64,000 nucleotides of DNA from assembly GCA_947498785.1 (NCBI GenBank), contig CANMLS010000001.1, forward strand, positions 303,550-367,549, given 5' to 3'. The notes under the pieces are model-generated. The model did no database searches and had not been told where the DNA came from. It worked only from the letters and a program-made list of their open reading frames with translations. Of the stretch, positions 27,601 through 37,276 are shown piece after piece. Position numbers and translations under genes: made by a program. This DNA is from an uncultured Aquimarina sp. Lineage in GTDB: Bacteria > Bacteroidota > Bacteroidia > Flavobacteriales > Flavobacteriaceae. Position 1 is the first letter of the stretch. Every line of letters begins with the position of its first letter.

Positions 27601-29424
27601 ATGAAAAAAATTCTTTTGCTTTTTTGGACTTCGTGTTTTTTTGTTTCCTGCTCTACTCCAACCAAAACCGATACCCCTCCTGATTATATTAAAATGGTGG
27701 AAACTGGTCTTGGACATCCCGTTCACATAGAAGGAGATTCTACATGGACTATAGAAGAGCGTATGAGGCACTATGGAGTACCTGGTGTGAGTATCGCTGT
27801 AATTAAAGATTATAAAATCGCATGGGTAAAGAATTATGGAGTTATGGATAAAGAGAGTACAAAGCCCATCACACAACAAACTCTTTTCCAGGCAGGATCA
27901 ATTAGCAAACCCGTAGCAGCATATGGAGCATTAAGAATGGTAGAACAAAATAAAATCAATTTGGATGAAGATGTAAATATCTACTTACAATCCTGGAAAC
28001 TGCCAGATAGCGAATTTACTAAGGATAAAAAGGTAGCTCTCAAACATCTTCTTAATCATTCTGGCGGACTTACAGTACATGGCTTTTTAGGATATAGTCC
28101 TGACCTTCCTGTACCAACAGTTGTTCAAGTGCTTAATGGAGTTCCTCCAGCTAATTCGGCTCCAATCTTTGTTGATAAAATTCCAGAAAAAAGTTTTCGT
28201 TACTCTGGTGGAGGATATACTGTGATGCAACAAATGATGATGGATGTTGAAGGTAAATCATTTCCATCGCTCATGAATGATTTGGTATTACAGCCATTAA
28301 ACATGAGTTATAGCACCTATAAACAACCTTTAGAAGGAGAACAATTACAGATGGCTGCAACAGGGTATTTACCAGATGGCTCTATGACCAAAGGAAAGCG
28401 ACACACCTACCCAGAAATGGCTGCTGCAGGACTATGGACAACAGCAGAAGATCTTGCAAAATTTGCAATCAATATTCAAGAAAGTATAAAAGGGAAGAGC
28501 AAAATCGTAGTTTCGAAGGAAATGGCTAACAAAATGCTTACACCCTTTGTAGAAGAATTTATTGGACTTGGTATTTTTATTAATAAAAAAGGAAATGAAA
28601 TATACTTTGGCCACGGTGGTTGGGACGAAGGATTTTCGAGCGAATTAATGGCTCATAAAGACAAAGGGTATGGAGTCGTTGTACTTACTAATTCGAACCA
28701 TCCGAATTTTATTAGTGAACTAATCAGATCAGTAGCCAACACCTATGCATGGGATAACTATGTTCCCATATATAAGAAAATGGAAATAGATACTACTCAT
28801 CTTTCTCTAATTAGTGGTCGTTATCAGATAGATCAAAACCGAGTAACCAAAGTATATCACTCTGGTCAGCATCTTTTTAGAAAAAATATAGGCGAAAAAC
28901 CTATAGAGTTATTCAAAATCTCTGACAGTACATTTATAAGTAGAGATAATGAGCGTCCAATTCAATTCAAAACAGATAAAGAAAGCGGAGAACTTCAGGC
29001 ATTACTTTTAAACCCTAATAATGGTAAAATCGAAGCTACTTTAAAACGATTGAGTCAAGATCAAAAATTTCCATTAGAATTTCTTGCTTCTGGTGATTTC
29101 GAAAATGGATTTAAAGAGTATAAAGCCTTATTACAAACTGACTCAAATAATCCTGTTATTGCAGAAAATAATTTAAACGGACTAGGATATCGTTTAATGA
29201 ATACAGAAAATCTAAAACTTGCTCAAGACGTATTTAAAGTCAATACACTACTCTATCCTGATAGTTTTAATGTTTATGATAGTTATGCCGAAGCATGTAT
29301 GAATATTGGTGAACTTGACCTAGCGATAGAAAACTATAAAAAATCGTTAGAATTAAACCCTCAAAATACTAATGCCTCCAAAATGATTGAAAAAATAAAA
29401 GAGAAAAAAGGAAATGAACTTTAG
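27601..29424 (+). CDS. Serine hydrolase (class C beta-lactamase fold) with C-terminal TPR
   Basis: 607-residue lipoprotein (MKKILLLFWTSCFFVSCST). The beta-lactamase domain has SISK as the S-x-x-K motif (S100-K103), RYSGGGYTVMQQ as the Y-x-N/S position and HGGWDEGFSS as the third motif. It is a DD-peptidase/esterase-like enzyme rather than a proven beta-lactamase. Residues about 480-600 form two or three TPR units (ENNLNGLGYRLMNTENLKLA; AIENYKKSLELNPQN). An esterase gene follows by 24 bases, suggesting an operon. Confidence 0.9.
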   Translation: MKKILLLFWTSCFFVSCSTPTKTDTPPDYIKMVETGLGHPVHIEGDSTWTIEERMRHYGVPGVSIAVIKDYKIAWVKNYGVMDKESTKPITQQTLFQAGSISKPVAAYGALRMVEQNKINLDEDVNIYLQSWKLPDSEFTKDKKVALKHLLNHSGGLTVHGFLGYSPDLPVPTVVQVLNGVPPANSAPIFVDKIPEKSFRYSGGGYTVMQQMMMDVEGKSFPSLMNDLVLQPLNMSYSTYKQPLEGEQLQMAATGYLPDGSMTKGKRHTYPEMAAAGLWTTAEDLAKFAINIQESIKGKSKIVVSKEMANKMLTPFVEEFIGLGIFINKKGNEIYFGHGGWDEGFSSELMAHKDKGYGVVVLTNSNHPNFISELIRSVANTYAWDNYVPIYKKMEIDTTHLSLISGRYQIDQNRVTKVYHSGQHLFRKNIGEKPIELFKISDSTFISRDNERPIQFKTDKESGELQALLLNPNNGKIEATLKRLSQDQKFPLEFLASGDFENGFKEYKALLQTDSNNPVIAENNLNGLGYRLMNTENLKLAQDVFKVNTLLYPDSFNVYDSYAEACMNIGELDLAIENYKKSLELNPQNTNASKMIEKIKEKKGNEL

Positions 29425-29448
29425 TTCAATATATATATTGTAGTACCA

Positions 29449-30387
29449 ATGAACAAACATATAATCATCATATTCGTTATATTTCTTACCAGTTGTGGAA
29501 TACCTCAGTCAGAATTTGATATCGTAAAAACCGAAAATAATGCTCTAAAAAAGCATATAGATTCTATAGAGCATCAACTCAATACATTAGAATATTTAGT
29601 TGATAATTCTGAAGTTGTTTTAGCAAATACAAAAGTCAAAGAATTAACATCAACTTATAACGGACAGAAATATAAAATCAATATTAAATTCCCCAACGGC
29701 TATGAAAATAGATCAGAAAACTATCCCGTTCTCTATGTTTTAGATGCAGAAACAAATTTTGGAGGAGTAAGTTATATTGTTCAGAGATTAATAAAAGATA
29801 AACTTATCCCTAAAGTTCTGATTGTTGGTATTGCCTATGGTACAGACTACGATGAATTTTACAAATTAAGAAGTAGAGATTTAACTCCTGTCGAAGATAA
29901 AAATTTAAGAGTTGGTGGTAAACAATATGCTGATCCAACTGGTGGAGCTCCAGAGTTTACTAATTTTTTAGAGTTTGAACTTTTCCCTTTTATCGCAAAA
30001 AACTATAGAGTAAAAGAAGAACGAGCTATTTATGGACATTCTTATGGTGGACTTTATGGATGTTATGTAATGCTGAAGAAACCTTATCTATTCAATAAAT
30101 ACTTATTGTTAAGTCCATCACTTTGGTTTAAAGATAATTTATTAATTAAAGAAGTAAAGGAAGCAGAATTTAATCTAAAGAAACCTACTAAACTATATAT
30201 GGCTTCAGGAATGCTTGAAATGCGAATCCAAAATCTACAAATGGACTTTGTTTTTACTCTGAATTCTAAAAGACAAAAGAATCTTGAATTAAAAGTGGAT
30301 GTGATGAGAAATGAAACTCATCGAACCGTTTTTGGGCCTGGCTTTACAAATGGATTGCGGTATTTATATTCAGAAAAAAAGGAATAG
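29449..30387 (+). CDS. Alpha/beta hydrolase, esterase D-like lipoprotein
   Basis: 312 residues with a lipoprotein signal (MNKHIIIIFVIFLTSCG) and a short coiled coil (NNALKKHIDSIEHQLNTLEY). The hydrolase part has the strand YPVLYVLDAE and nucleophile elbow GHSYGGLYG (S198), as in the putative-esterase (PF00756) group that includes siderophore and S-formylglutathione-type esterases. A late histidine in NETHRTVFG is a good catalytic candidate. It is in line with the serine hydrolase and the SRPBCC gene. Confidence 0.88.
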   Translation: MNKHIIIIFVIFLTSCGIPQSEFDIVKTENNALKKHIDSIEHQLNTLEYLVDNSEVVLANTKVKELTSTYNGQKYKINIKFPNGYENRSENYPVLYVLDAETNFGGVSYIVQRLIKDKLIPKVLIVGIAYGTDYDEFYKLRSRDLTPVEDKNLRVGGKQYADPTGGAPEFTNFLEFELFPFIAKNYRVKEERAIYGHSYGGLYGCYVMLKKPYLFNKYLLLSPSLWFKDNLLIKEVKEAEFNLKKPTKLYMASGMLEMRIQNLQMDFVFTLNSKRQKNLELKVDVMRNETHRTVFGPGFTNGLRYLYSEKKE

Positions 30388-30420
30388 TCGTTTAAGTATT
30401 AAAAATGTTAATCAAAAAGT

Positions 30421-30885
30421 ATGTCAGTAAAAACTAATCATTTTGCCGAAGCTGCAATGCTTATTCGTAAACCTATCTCAGATGTTTTTAATGCATTTAT
30501 TGACCCTGAAATTACATCCAAATTTTGGTTCACAAAAGGTTCTGGAATACTCAAAGAAGGTAAAACAATAGACTGGACCTGGGAAATGTTTAATCATACT
30601 GTTTCGGTATCAGTAATCCTTATATCAACTCATGAAAAAATCCGTATTCAATGGGGAGATGATCCAGAAGCTATTGTAGAATGGACATTTAAATCTTTAG
30701 GAGCATCAAAAACATTTGTGACCATTACAAATACAGGATTTAAGGGTAATTCAGAAGAATTAATTAATCAAATCAGAGATGCAACAGGAGGATTTACTTG
30801 GGTATTAGCGGGATTGAAATCATACCTAGAACATAATATTGAACTTAATCTTATCGCCGATAGATATCCAAAAGAACTGAGTTGA
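30421..30885 (+). CDS. SRPBCC (AHSA1-like) domain protein
   Basis: 154 residues. LIRKPISDVFNAFIDPEITS is the typical start of the AHSA1/START-like fold, and GGFTWVLAGLKSYLEHNIEL is the C-terminal helix. These proteins have a hydrophobic pocket; no ligand is known. It starts 33 bases behind the esterase gene on the same strand. Confidence 0.88.
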   Translation: MSVKTNHFAEAAMLIRKPISDVFNAFIDPEITSKFWFTKGSGILKEGKTIDWTWEMFNHTVSVSVILISTHEKIRIQWGDDPEAIVEWTFKSLGASKTFVTITNTGFKGNSEELINQIRDATGGFTWVLAGLKSYLEHNIELNLIADRYPKELS

Positions 30886-31140
30886 TGAATAACAATACAC
30901 AATCCATAACAATGACTATCTAATTTTCAAATTCTCATGAATATCTTAAAAATAACCCGTTGCACTTTATAATTCTGGTTCCTGATTGAGGTATTAAATT
31001 CATTAAAAAATGAAAAGAAAAAATAAGTATTAATATTTCTTTTATCCTTTTCTATCGTATGTGTCACGTTCTATTTCTTTAGTATATTGCAGATAAACCT
31101 ATCTTTTTCTAATAAAAAAGACCGAAGTAAGAACATACAA

Positions 31141-31707
31141 ATGATTAGAAGTAATAAAGAGTTATTGGATTTCTTTTCTAAATTGTCCATGTCCATTCCT
31201 GAAACTATAATAAAAGAGAGGGTATATTCTTCTGGAGGAAAAATTATTACTCAAGAAAAGCATGTTTCTTCTGTTTTTATTATCAAACATGGTATTGTAA
31301 AGTGTTATGTTAACGAAGATAATGGAAGAGATTTTATTCAGGAGTTTTTTAGTACAGGAGAAATTTTGGGAGAATTAGAAGTATTAAACGATACCATAAG
31401 TTTTTGTAATGCGGAAGCAATGACAGAAGTTATTGTATACCAAATCCATCAAAAGGATTTTTACAAATTATTAAAAGATCAACCAGAATTTAATTTATTA
31501 GTATTAAAAGTATTGTCAAATAAAGTTCGAGATACAGCGATAAGAGCTTCACGTCAGCAATCTCATTCTATTGCATATAATCTGGAAAAATTAATTTCCT
31601 TTTCTTCAGAAGAATCCAAAATGCTCTCTAAACAGGATCTAGCAGATTATTTAGGAATTACTTTGCGTAGTCTCAATAGAGCAATGAAAGATATAGTCAT
31701 ACGCTGA
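31141..31707 (+). CDS. Crp/Fnr family transcriptional regulator
   Basis: 188 residues from ATG 31141 (MIRSNKELLDFFSKL). The frame opens earlier only with TTG at 31087, so the ATG is preferred. The N-terminal cyclic-nucleotide-binding fold (KHVSSVFIIKHGIVKCYV, FFSTGEILGELEVL) is followed by a C-terminal HTH (LSKQDLADYLGITLRSLNRAMKD). No Fnr-type cysteines are seen. The effector is unknown. It lies between the hydrolase group and the AraC pair. Confidence 0.88.
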   Translation: MIRSNKELLDFFSKLSMSIPETIIKERVYSSGGKIITQEKHVSSVFIIKHGIVKCYVNEDNGRDFIQEFFSTGEILGELEVLNDTISFCNAEAMTEVIVYQIHQKDFYKLLKDQPEFNLLVLKVLSNKVRDTAIRASRQQSHSIAYNLEKLISFSSEESKMLSKQDLADYLGITLRSLNRAMKDIVIR

Positions 31708-31789
31708 TTTTTTACTGCACTACTAAGTACAACTATATAATTTTAATATTTTTCGATTTTGATTTATTATGGTTTACTCTACTTTATAG

Positions 31790-31797
31790 TATATTTG
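31790..31797 (+). promoter_or_regulatory. -7 box upstream of the first AraC gene
   Basis: TATATTTG matches TAnnTTTG exactly and lies 55 bases before the ATG at 31853. A good -33 TTG at the right distance is not evident, so the call rests on the -7 box alone. Confidence 0.4.
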
Positions 31798-31852
31798 ATC
31801 TTAAGAAGAATATTCCATCAAAAAATCACAGAGATAAATAAGTATATTATAC

Positions 31853-33001
31853 ATGGATAACTATGCTATTCTAAGTATTATTAGTTTTATAATAGTGTTT
31901 ATATCATCTCTGTTTTCTATATTCTTATTAACTGTAAAAACGCAAAACAAAACCAGTAATCGACTTATTGCTGCTTTTCTGATTATCATTGCCATTGATA
32001 TTAGCTCTTTTTTTTATCATAGATTTATTGATATGCCAATGGTGTTAGAAATGTTAAGAATGGATCTCCCGTTACTTTCTAGTCCATTGGAGTATCTTTT
32101 TGTATTATCTGTAATTTATAGCGATTTTAAAATCAAGCGTATCCACTTATTACATGCTATTCCTTTTCTGGTTAGTACATTGGTTTTTATGCCAAGATTT
32201 TATTTATCAAATACCGAAGCTCGAAATTCATTTTTTGAAACCTATAACGACCATGCAGAAGTATTATTTTCGATGGTTATAGGGCATATTCAAGTCATAG
32301 TCTATATTATTGCCATCTTCATTGTTTTGAAAAAATCCAAAAAAGTGATGCTTGAGAACTTTTCTAATGCTACTATAGCAAAACATAAATGGATATTTCA
32401 ATTGAATGTGATTTCTATAATTTTGTTTGCTTTTAGTACAGGAAAAACCATATTTAAATTCATCAATGATGATTTTGACACGGTGAATATCGTACGCATT
32501 ATTATGGCTTTTCTGGTGTTATGTTTTATATCTTGGTTGATTTTAAAAGCACTCTATCATCCTGAATTTTTTAGAAGAATTGATTCTAAGTTAAAGTCTG
32601 TTGAGAATATGATCGCTAAGAAAGAAACTCTAATTGAGCATACAGAAGATGAAGAAGTTAGACAGCAAATACAGGAACTGAGAGCATACATGCTTAACCA
32701 AAAACCATATCTAAATCCTACCTTGACTATTCAGAATTTGGCAGATGATTTACACCTACCAGTACGAGAAGTTTCTATTTTGATCAATCATCATCTTAAT
32801 CAACATTTTTTTGATTTTGTAAATGAATATCGCATTCAACTTGCCAAAGATATTCTACAAAATCCCACAAAAAAACAATTTACTATTTTAGAAATTTTGT
32901 ATGAAGTAGGTTTTAATTCTAAATCCTCTTTTAATACTGCATTTAAAAAATATGCAAATGTGACACCAACAGAATATCGAAAGAGAGCAAATCATGTATA
33001 A
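31853..33001 (+). CDS. Membrane-anchored AraC family regulator (copy 1)
   Basis: 382 residues. About seven hydrophobic segments occupy residues 1-230; the C-terminal 100 residues are an AraC-type HTH (LTIQNLADDLHLPVREVSIL, then FTILEILYEVGFNSKSSFN and PTEYRKR). The layout suits a one-component receptor that senses an extracytoplasmic or membrane signal. It is followed after 26 bases by a close paralogue. Confidence 0.92.
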   Translation: MDNYAILSIISFIIVFISSLFSIFLLTVKTQNKTSNRLIAAFLIIIAIDISSFFYHRFIDMPMVLEMLRMDLPLLSSPLEYLFVLSVIYSDFKIKRIHLLHAIPFLVSTLVFMPRFYLSNTEARNSFFETYNDHAEVLFSMVIGHIQVIVYIIAIFIVLKKSKKVMLENFSNATIAKHKWIFQLNVISIILFAFSTGKTIFKFINDDFDTVNIVRIIMAFLVLCFISWLILKALYHPEFFRRIDSKLKSVENMIAKKETLIEHTEDEEVRQQIQELRAYMLNQKPYLNPTLTIQNLADDLHLPVREVSILINHHLNQHFFDFVNEYRIQLAKDILQNPTKKQFTILEILYEVGFNSKSSFNTAFKKYANVTPTEYRKRANHV

Positions 33002-33027
33002 AATTATAAAATGAGCCTTCAAAGTAT

Positions 33028-34155
33028 ATGAATTACTTATCATCTATAACTTTAATCATTATTTTTATATCTTTTTTCTTTGCATTCTTTTTATTTACTG
33101 TAAAGACTACGAATAAATTAAGTAATGTTTTTATTGGATGTTTCTTAATAGCCATTGCTACAGAAATAAGTGTGTTTTTCTATGGGTTTTATATTGATAC
33201 TCATCCCGTAACTGACGTATTAAGAGATAATATTAGCTTTTTACAAAGTCCATTCCTTTTTTTATATGTTCTTTCTATGTTATACGCTGATTTTAAATTA
33301 CAATACAAGCATTTGTTGCATAGTATCCCATTTGTTCTGATAACAATTCTTTTTTTTCCAAATCTTCTTGATCATCAAACTATAGTATCATATCTAGGAG
33401 GCGGAACATATGAAAAAGGAATTTTTATTACCGCCATTCATATTCAATTTTTAATATATATCATAGCAATATTTATTATACTATATAAAGCTAAAAAAAT
33501 ATTTTTAGAGAATTACTCTCAAGCAAACACCGATATCTACAAATGGTTGTTTCAGCTTAATGTATTAATCAGTATTGTTGTTAGCTTTGGGATTTTTAAA
33601 AATATATTCAGATCATTTAGTACGGATATACAATCTCTTCATTTTACACGAATTATTATAACATTACTCTTATTAGGTTTTATATGTTGGATCATATTAA
33701 AAGGTCTTTATAATCCCAAAATTTTTAGAGGAATCGATTCTACTCTAAAATCTGTAAATAACCTTATTATAACTAACCAATCATCATCTTTAACAATCAA
33801 TGTCATCGATGAGTCTATTCAACAACAGATTGATCTTCTAAAGACGTATATGACCGAAAAACACCCCTATCTAGACCCTACATTAACCATTCAAAATTTA
33901 GCAGAACAAATACATGTCCCTTCCAGAGAATTATCTGTATTAATTAATCATCATCTTAACCAACATTTTTTTGATTTTATAAATGAGTATCGCATACATC
34001 ATGCTATGGATATCCTAAAAGATTCTTCAAAAAAACAACTCACCATACTAGAAATTCTATATGAAGTAGGTTTTAATTCTAAATCCTCTTTTAATACCGC
34101 GTTTAAAAAACATACTAACTTAACCCCTACTCAATTCAGAAATAGGAACTCATAA
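33028..34155 (+). CDS. Membrane-anchored AraC family regulator (copy 2)
   Basis: 375 residues with the same layout as the preceding gene: seven hydrophobic segments, then AraC HTH (LTIQNLAEQIHVPSRELSVL, LTILEILYEVGFNSKSSFN). The HTH segments of the two genes are nearly identical also at DNA level, while the membrane parts have diverged. This points to tandem duplication with separate signal specificity. The outer-membrane barrel gene behind is the likely target. Confidence 0.92.
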   Translation: MNYLSSITLIIIFISFFFAFFLFTVKTTNKLSNVFIGCFLIAIATEISVFFYGFYIDTHPVTDVLRDNISFLQSPFLFLYVLSMLYADFKLQYKHLLHSIPFVLITILFFPNLLDHQTIVSYLGGGTYEKGIFITAIHIQFLIYIIAIFIILYKAKKIFLENYSQANTDIYKWLFQLNVLISIVVSFGIFKNIFRSFSTDIQSLHFTRIIITLLLLGFICWIILKGLYNPKIFRGIDSTLKSVNNLIITNQSSSLTINVIDESIQQQIDLLKTYMTEKHPYLDPTLTIQNLAEQIHVPSRELSVLINHHLNQHFFDFINEYRIHHAMDILKDSSKKQLTILEILYEVGFNSKSSFNTAFKKHTNLTPTQFRNRNS

Positions 34156-34167
34156 TCAGTAGATTAT

Positions 34168-34228
34168 AAAAAGTCGAACGTTTACTTGTAAAAAGTCGAA
34201 CTCATTTTTTACTATAAAAATGGTTCGA
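34168..34228 (+). promoter_or_regulatory. AAAAAGTCGAAC direct repeats, probable AraC operator
   Basis: AAAAAGTCGAAC occurs at 34168-34179 and 34190-34201, exactly 22 bases (two helical turns) apart, with an inverted partial copy GTTCGAT at about 34222-34228. It lies between the second AraC gene and the barrel gene (ATG 34304). Direct repeats at 21-22 bases are typical of AraC-family sites. That the adjacent paralogues bind here is inference. Confidence 0.55.
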
Positions 34229-34303
34229 TTATTTTAATCGGTCGCATACAAGATATTCAAAAATGATATTTGTCTCATCATAATCTAAAAACATAAAATT
34301 ATA

Positions 34304-36682
34304 ATGAGACCATTTTTAAATCTATTCTTCTTTTTAATTCCAATACTAAGCTTTTCTCAATACGATATAACAGGAACGGTAATCAATGAAAAAGAACCCA
34401 TACCATTTGCAAATATTATTTTAACTCAAAAAGATGGCAATATAGTAAGCGGAGCTATTACCGATGAGAATGGGAACTTTAGTATAACAGCAAAAAAAGG
34501 AAATTATAAGCTAATCATAAGTTTTATAGGATATACTGATACAAGTCAGGATATCGAACTTTTAGGCACACTCAATTTGGGAATTATTGCTTTAACCAAT
34601 AGTACTACTAGTCTGGATGAGATCGTTATCAAAACTACCAAAAAGGTTATTGAGCGTAAACCAGATCGTTTGATTTTTAATGTTGAAAATAGCATTGCTG
34701 CAAGCGGCGGTGATGCTATGGATGCTTTAAAAGTAGCTCCAGGTATTGCAATACAAAACAATGCAATTACTATGATAGGAAGAGGCGAATCCAGAGTTAT
34801 GATAGACGGTAGACTTTTACAATTATCGGGAGAAGAATTAGTAGATTTCTTGACTTCTATAGCTGCAGATGATATCAAAAAAATAGAAATCATCACCAAT
34901 CCACCAGCTCAATATGAAGCTGCAGGAAATGGCGGATTAATCAATATTGTATACAAAAGAGGAGCTCGTAATTCATGGAAAAACAATACTTCTTTGGCCT
35001 ACAACCAAAATAAATATCAATTTACTACACTACGCAACAACTTTTTTTACAATAAAAACCGATTACGATTCTCATTAAGTACTAACGGAACCCTTGGAAA
35101 CAAAAGAGAAGATGAAGAAATAGACGTGTTATATCCGAATGGACAATGGTTATCAGATGCAGATGTAAAAGCACGTAAGGATAACATTTCTAGTCGATTA
35201 TCCATAGACTATGATATCACAAACAAAATAACTATTGGAGCACAATATCTTGGAAACTATAGTGTACCTGATTTTGATATATTAGCTACTACTCAAATTT
35301 TTAATGCTGTCGGTCAAACAGACTCAATACTCATTAATAATAGTTTTTCTGGTAGAAACGTAAATAGTCATCTTTATAATGCACATATGACTACAACATT
35401 AGATTCTTTGGACAGAAAAATATCTTTTGACCTTGACTATTTTGATTATGATAATGAGTTAGAACAAAATGATTTGGTGAACAGTTTTTCCCCAAATAAT
35501 GATTTTCTTGGAGTTAATTTACAATCAGAAAATTTAGGAAATCAACGTATTGATAATGTTAGCCTTAAAATAGATGTAGAACACCCTTTTTCAAACATCA
35601 ATGTTACTTATGGCGGTAAAGTTAGTTTCATAAAAACAGTAAATAATCTACAAAACTTTACAATTCAAACCGCAGCTCCTTTATTTAATCCTAATTCATC
35701 GAACGAGTTTGAATACATAGAAAATATACAAGCTGCATATCTAAACGGATCAAAAAAAATAGGTGATCATTGGGAGTTACAGGCTGGTTTGCGATTAGAA
35801 AATACAAACACAGAAGGGTTTTCTAAAACATTAAATCAAAAAAACACCAATCAATATTTAAAATTATTTCCTACTGCTTATATATCCTATCAAAAAAACG
35901 ACAATCATACATTTTCTTTTAATTATGGAAAACGAATTAATCGACCAAGTTTCAGGAATCTGAATCCATTTAGAATCTATATCAACAGTAATGCTTTTTC
36001 TGAAGGAAACCCATTTCTACAACCTTCATTTACCGATAATTTTGAATTTAATCACACTTATAAAGGCAAATTAACTACAAATGCTTTTCTTAATATTAGA
36101 TCTGACGGCTTCGGAACCATATTTAGTGCAGATGAAGAAACTGAAATTCAATCGATTATTAGAGAAAATTATTATACCAATTATAATTGGGGAATTGGGG
36201 AAATCTATTCTTTTGATGCGTTTTCCTGGTGGAAAAGTCAAAATCAAGTATATGTTTTTGGTAGTAAAACCGTTATTGATGATAATATAGTTGCCATCCC
36301 ACAAAACGGCACTCAACTATACTTAGCTACAAATAATACTTTTTCATTAGGTAAAAACACCAAGCTACAAGCTAATTTTTGGTATAGATCACCAGGTAAG
36401 TTTGTCTTATTCGATATTAGTGAATCCTATAGTTTTGATATAGCAATAAATCAGAGCATGTTTAAAGATAAACTACAACTTTCTTTAGCAGTAAATGATA
36501 TTTTTGACAAAGCAAATGATGGGAAACTAATTTCTATAGTAAATGGTGTAAAAACTGCTTATGCACAAAATTACAGCACTCGTTTTGTAAGAATATCAAT
36601 CTCTTATAGTTTTGGAAATTCTAAAATCAAAAACAAGCAACGTAATTTTGGAAATGATGAAGAAAGAAGAAGAAGTAATTAA
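34304..36682 (+). CDS. Outer-membrane beta-barrel protein (TonB-dependent receptor-like)
   Basis: 792 residues. Signal peptide MRPFLNLFFFLIPILSFSQ; CarboxypepD_reg-like domain about 20-100 (PFANIILTQKDGNIVSGAIT, TDENGNFSI); plug domain about 105-215 (GGDAMDALKVAPGI, RVMIDGRLLQLSGEELV, IEIITNPPAQYEAAGNGGLI); then a barrel of the OMP_b-brl_3 type (NYGKRINRPSFRNLNPF). A C-terminal barrel signal is obscured by a basic tail (KQRNFGNDEERRRSN). The substrate is unknown; control by the adjacent AraC pair is likely. Confidence 0.92.
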   Translation: MRPFLNLFFFLIPILSFSQYDITGTVINEKEPIPFANIILTQKDGNIVSGAITDENGNFSITAKKGNYKLIISFIGYTDTSQDIELLGTLNLGIIALTNSTTSLDEIVIKTTKKVIERKPDRLIFNVENSIAASGGDAMDALKVAPGIAIQNNAITMIGRGESRVMIDGRLLQLSGEELVDFLTSIAADDIKKIEIITNPPAQYEAAGNGGLINIVYKRGARNSWKNNTSLAYNQNKYQFTTLRNNFFYNKNRLRFSLSTNGTLGNKREDEEIDVLYPNGQWLSDADVKARKDNISSRLSIDYDITNKITIGAQYLGNYSVPDFDILATTQIFNAVGQTDSILINNSFSGRNVNSHLYNAHMTTTLDSLDRKISFDLDYFDYDNELEQNDLVNSFSPNNDFLGVNLQSENLGNQRIDNVSLKIDVEHPFSNINVTYGGKVSFIKTVNNLQNFTIQTAAPLFNPNSSNEFEYIENIQAAYLNGSKKIGDHWELQAGLRLENTNTEGFSKTLNQKNTNQYLKLFPTAYISYQKNDNHTFSFNYGKRINRPSFRNLNPFRIYINSNAFSEGNPFLQPSFTDNFEFNHTYKGKLTTNAFLNIRSDGFGTIFSADEETEIQSIIRENYYTNYNWGIGEIYSFDAFSWWKSQNQVYVFGSKTVIDDNIVAIPQNGTQLYLATNNTFSLGKNTKLQANFWYRSPGKFVLFDISESYSFDIAINQSMFKDKLQLSLAVNDIFDKANDGKLISIVNGVKTAYAQNYSTRFVRISISYSFGNSKIKNKQRNFGNDEERRRSN

Positions 36683-37041
36683 TTTATACTCCTTCTTATT
36701 GAACCATTTTTCAATAGTTCATTAAGGATTAATAATGTTGTTGGATCACCATGTCTCAATAAACGATTAACTACTTCTTCCAAATGATTACCATTTTTTA
36801 TATGAAATTTCATAATTAAACAGTCTTTACCAGTGACTCTAGTGCGCTCTACCATTTCAGGATATTCGTTATATAGGTTATTGGTAAAAGATTCAAAATT
36901 AATTCTATTTACACTCATCATAATAATTACAGATAAAGACCATCCTAATTTATAAGGATCTATTTGTGTGGTGCTGGTGCTATATATCTTGTATATCTTG
37001 GTATTATGTTGTGACCAAAATTCAGAATAGAAATGATCCAA
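36679..37041 (-). pseudogene. Lrp/AsnC regulator, C-terminal domain only
   Basis: From PYKLGWSLSVIIMMSVNRIN to ARVTGKDCLIMKF-like (here TRVTGKDCLIMKFHIKNG), LEEVVNRLLRHGDPTTLLIL the sequence is the RAM/ligand domain of Lrp/AsnC proteins. The N-terminal HTH of about 50 residues is missing: the frame opens only with TTG 37039-37041, the first 30 residues (DHFYSEFWSQHNTKIYKIYS) are unlike an HTH, and no HTH is seen in upstream frames. It overlaps the stop region of the barrel gene by four bases. Pseudogene is likely, a stand-alone RAM protein is possible. Confidence 0.65.
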
Positions 37042-37276
37042 AAGAAATTACTGCAGATCTCAACAATAGAAAATAACAATTAATAATCAAATTACTAGTA
37101 TTTGGAGGACTGCTTATCAAACTACTCATACATTATCATAATATTGAAATTTGCCATTTTGAAAAAAAGGTATAGCTTAAACTAACGATGTTACTAAAAA
37201 CTAATACTTTTTATAAAATAAATCTTGAAACTATTGGTTATTAATACATAGTACTTCCTTATTTAAAAAAAATACT

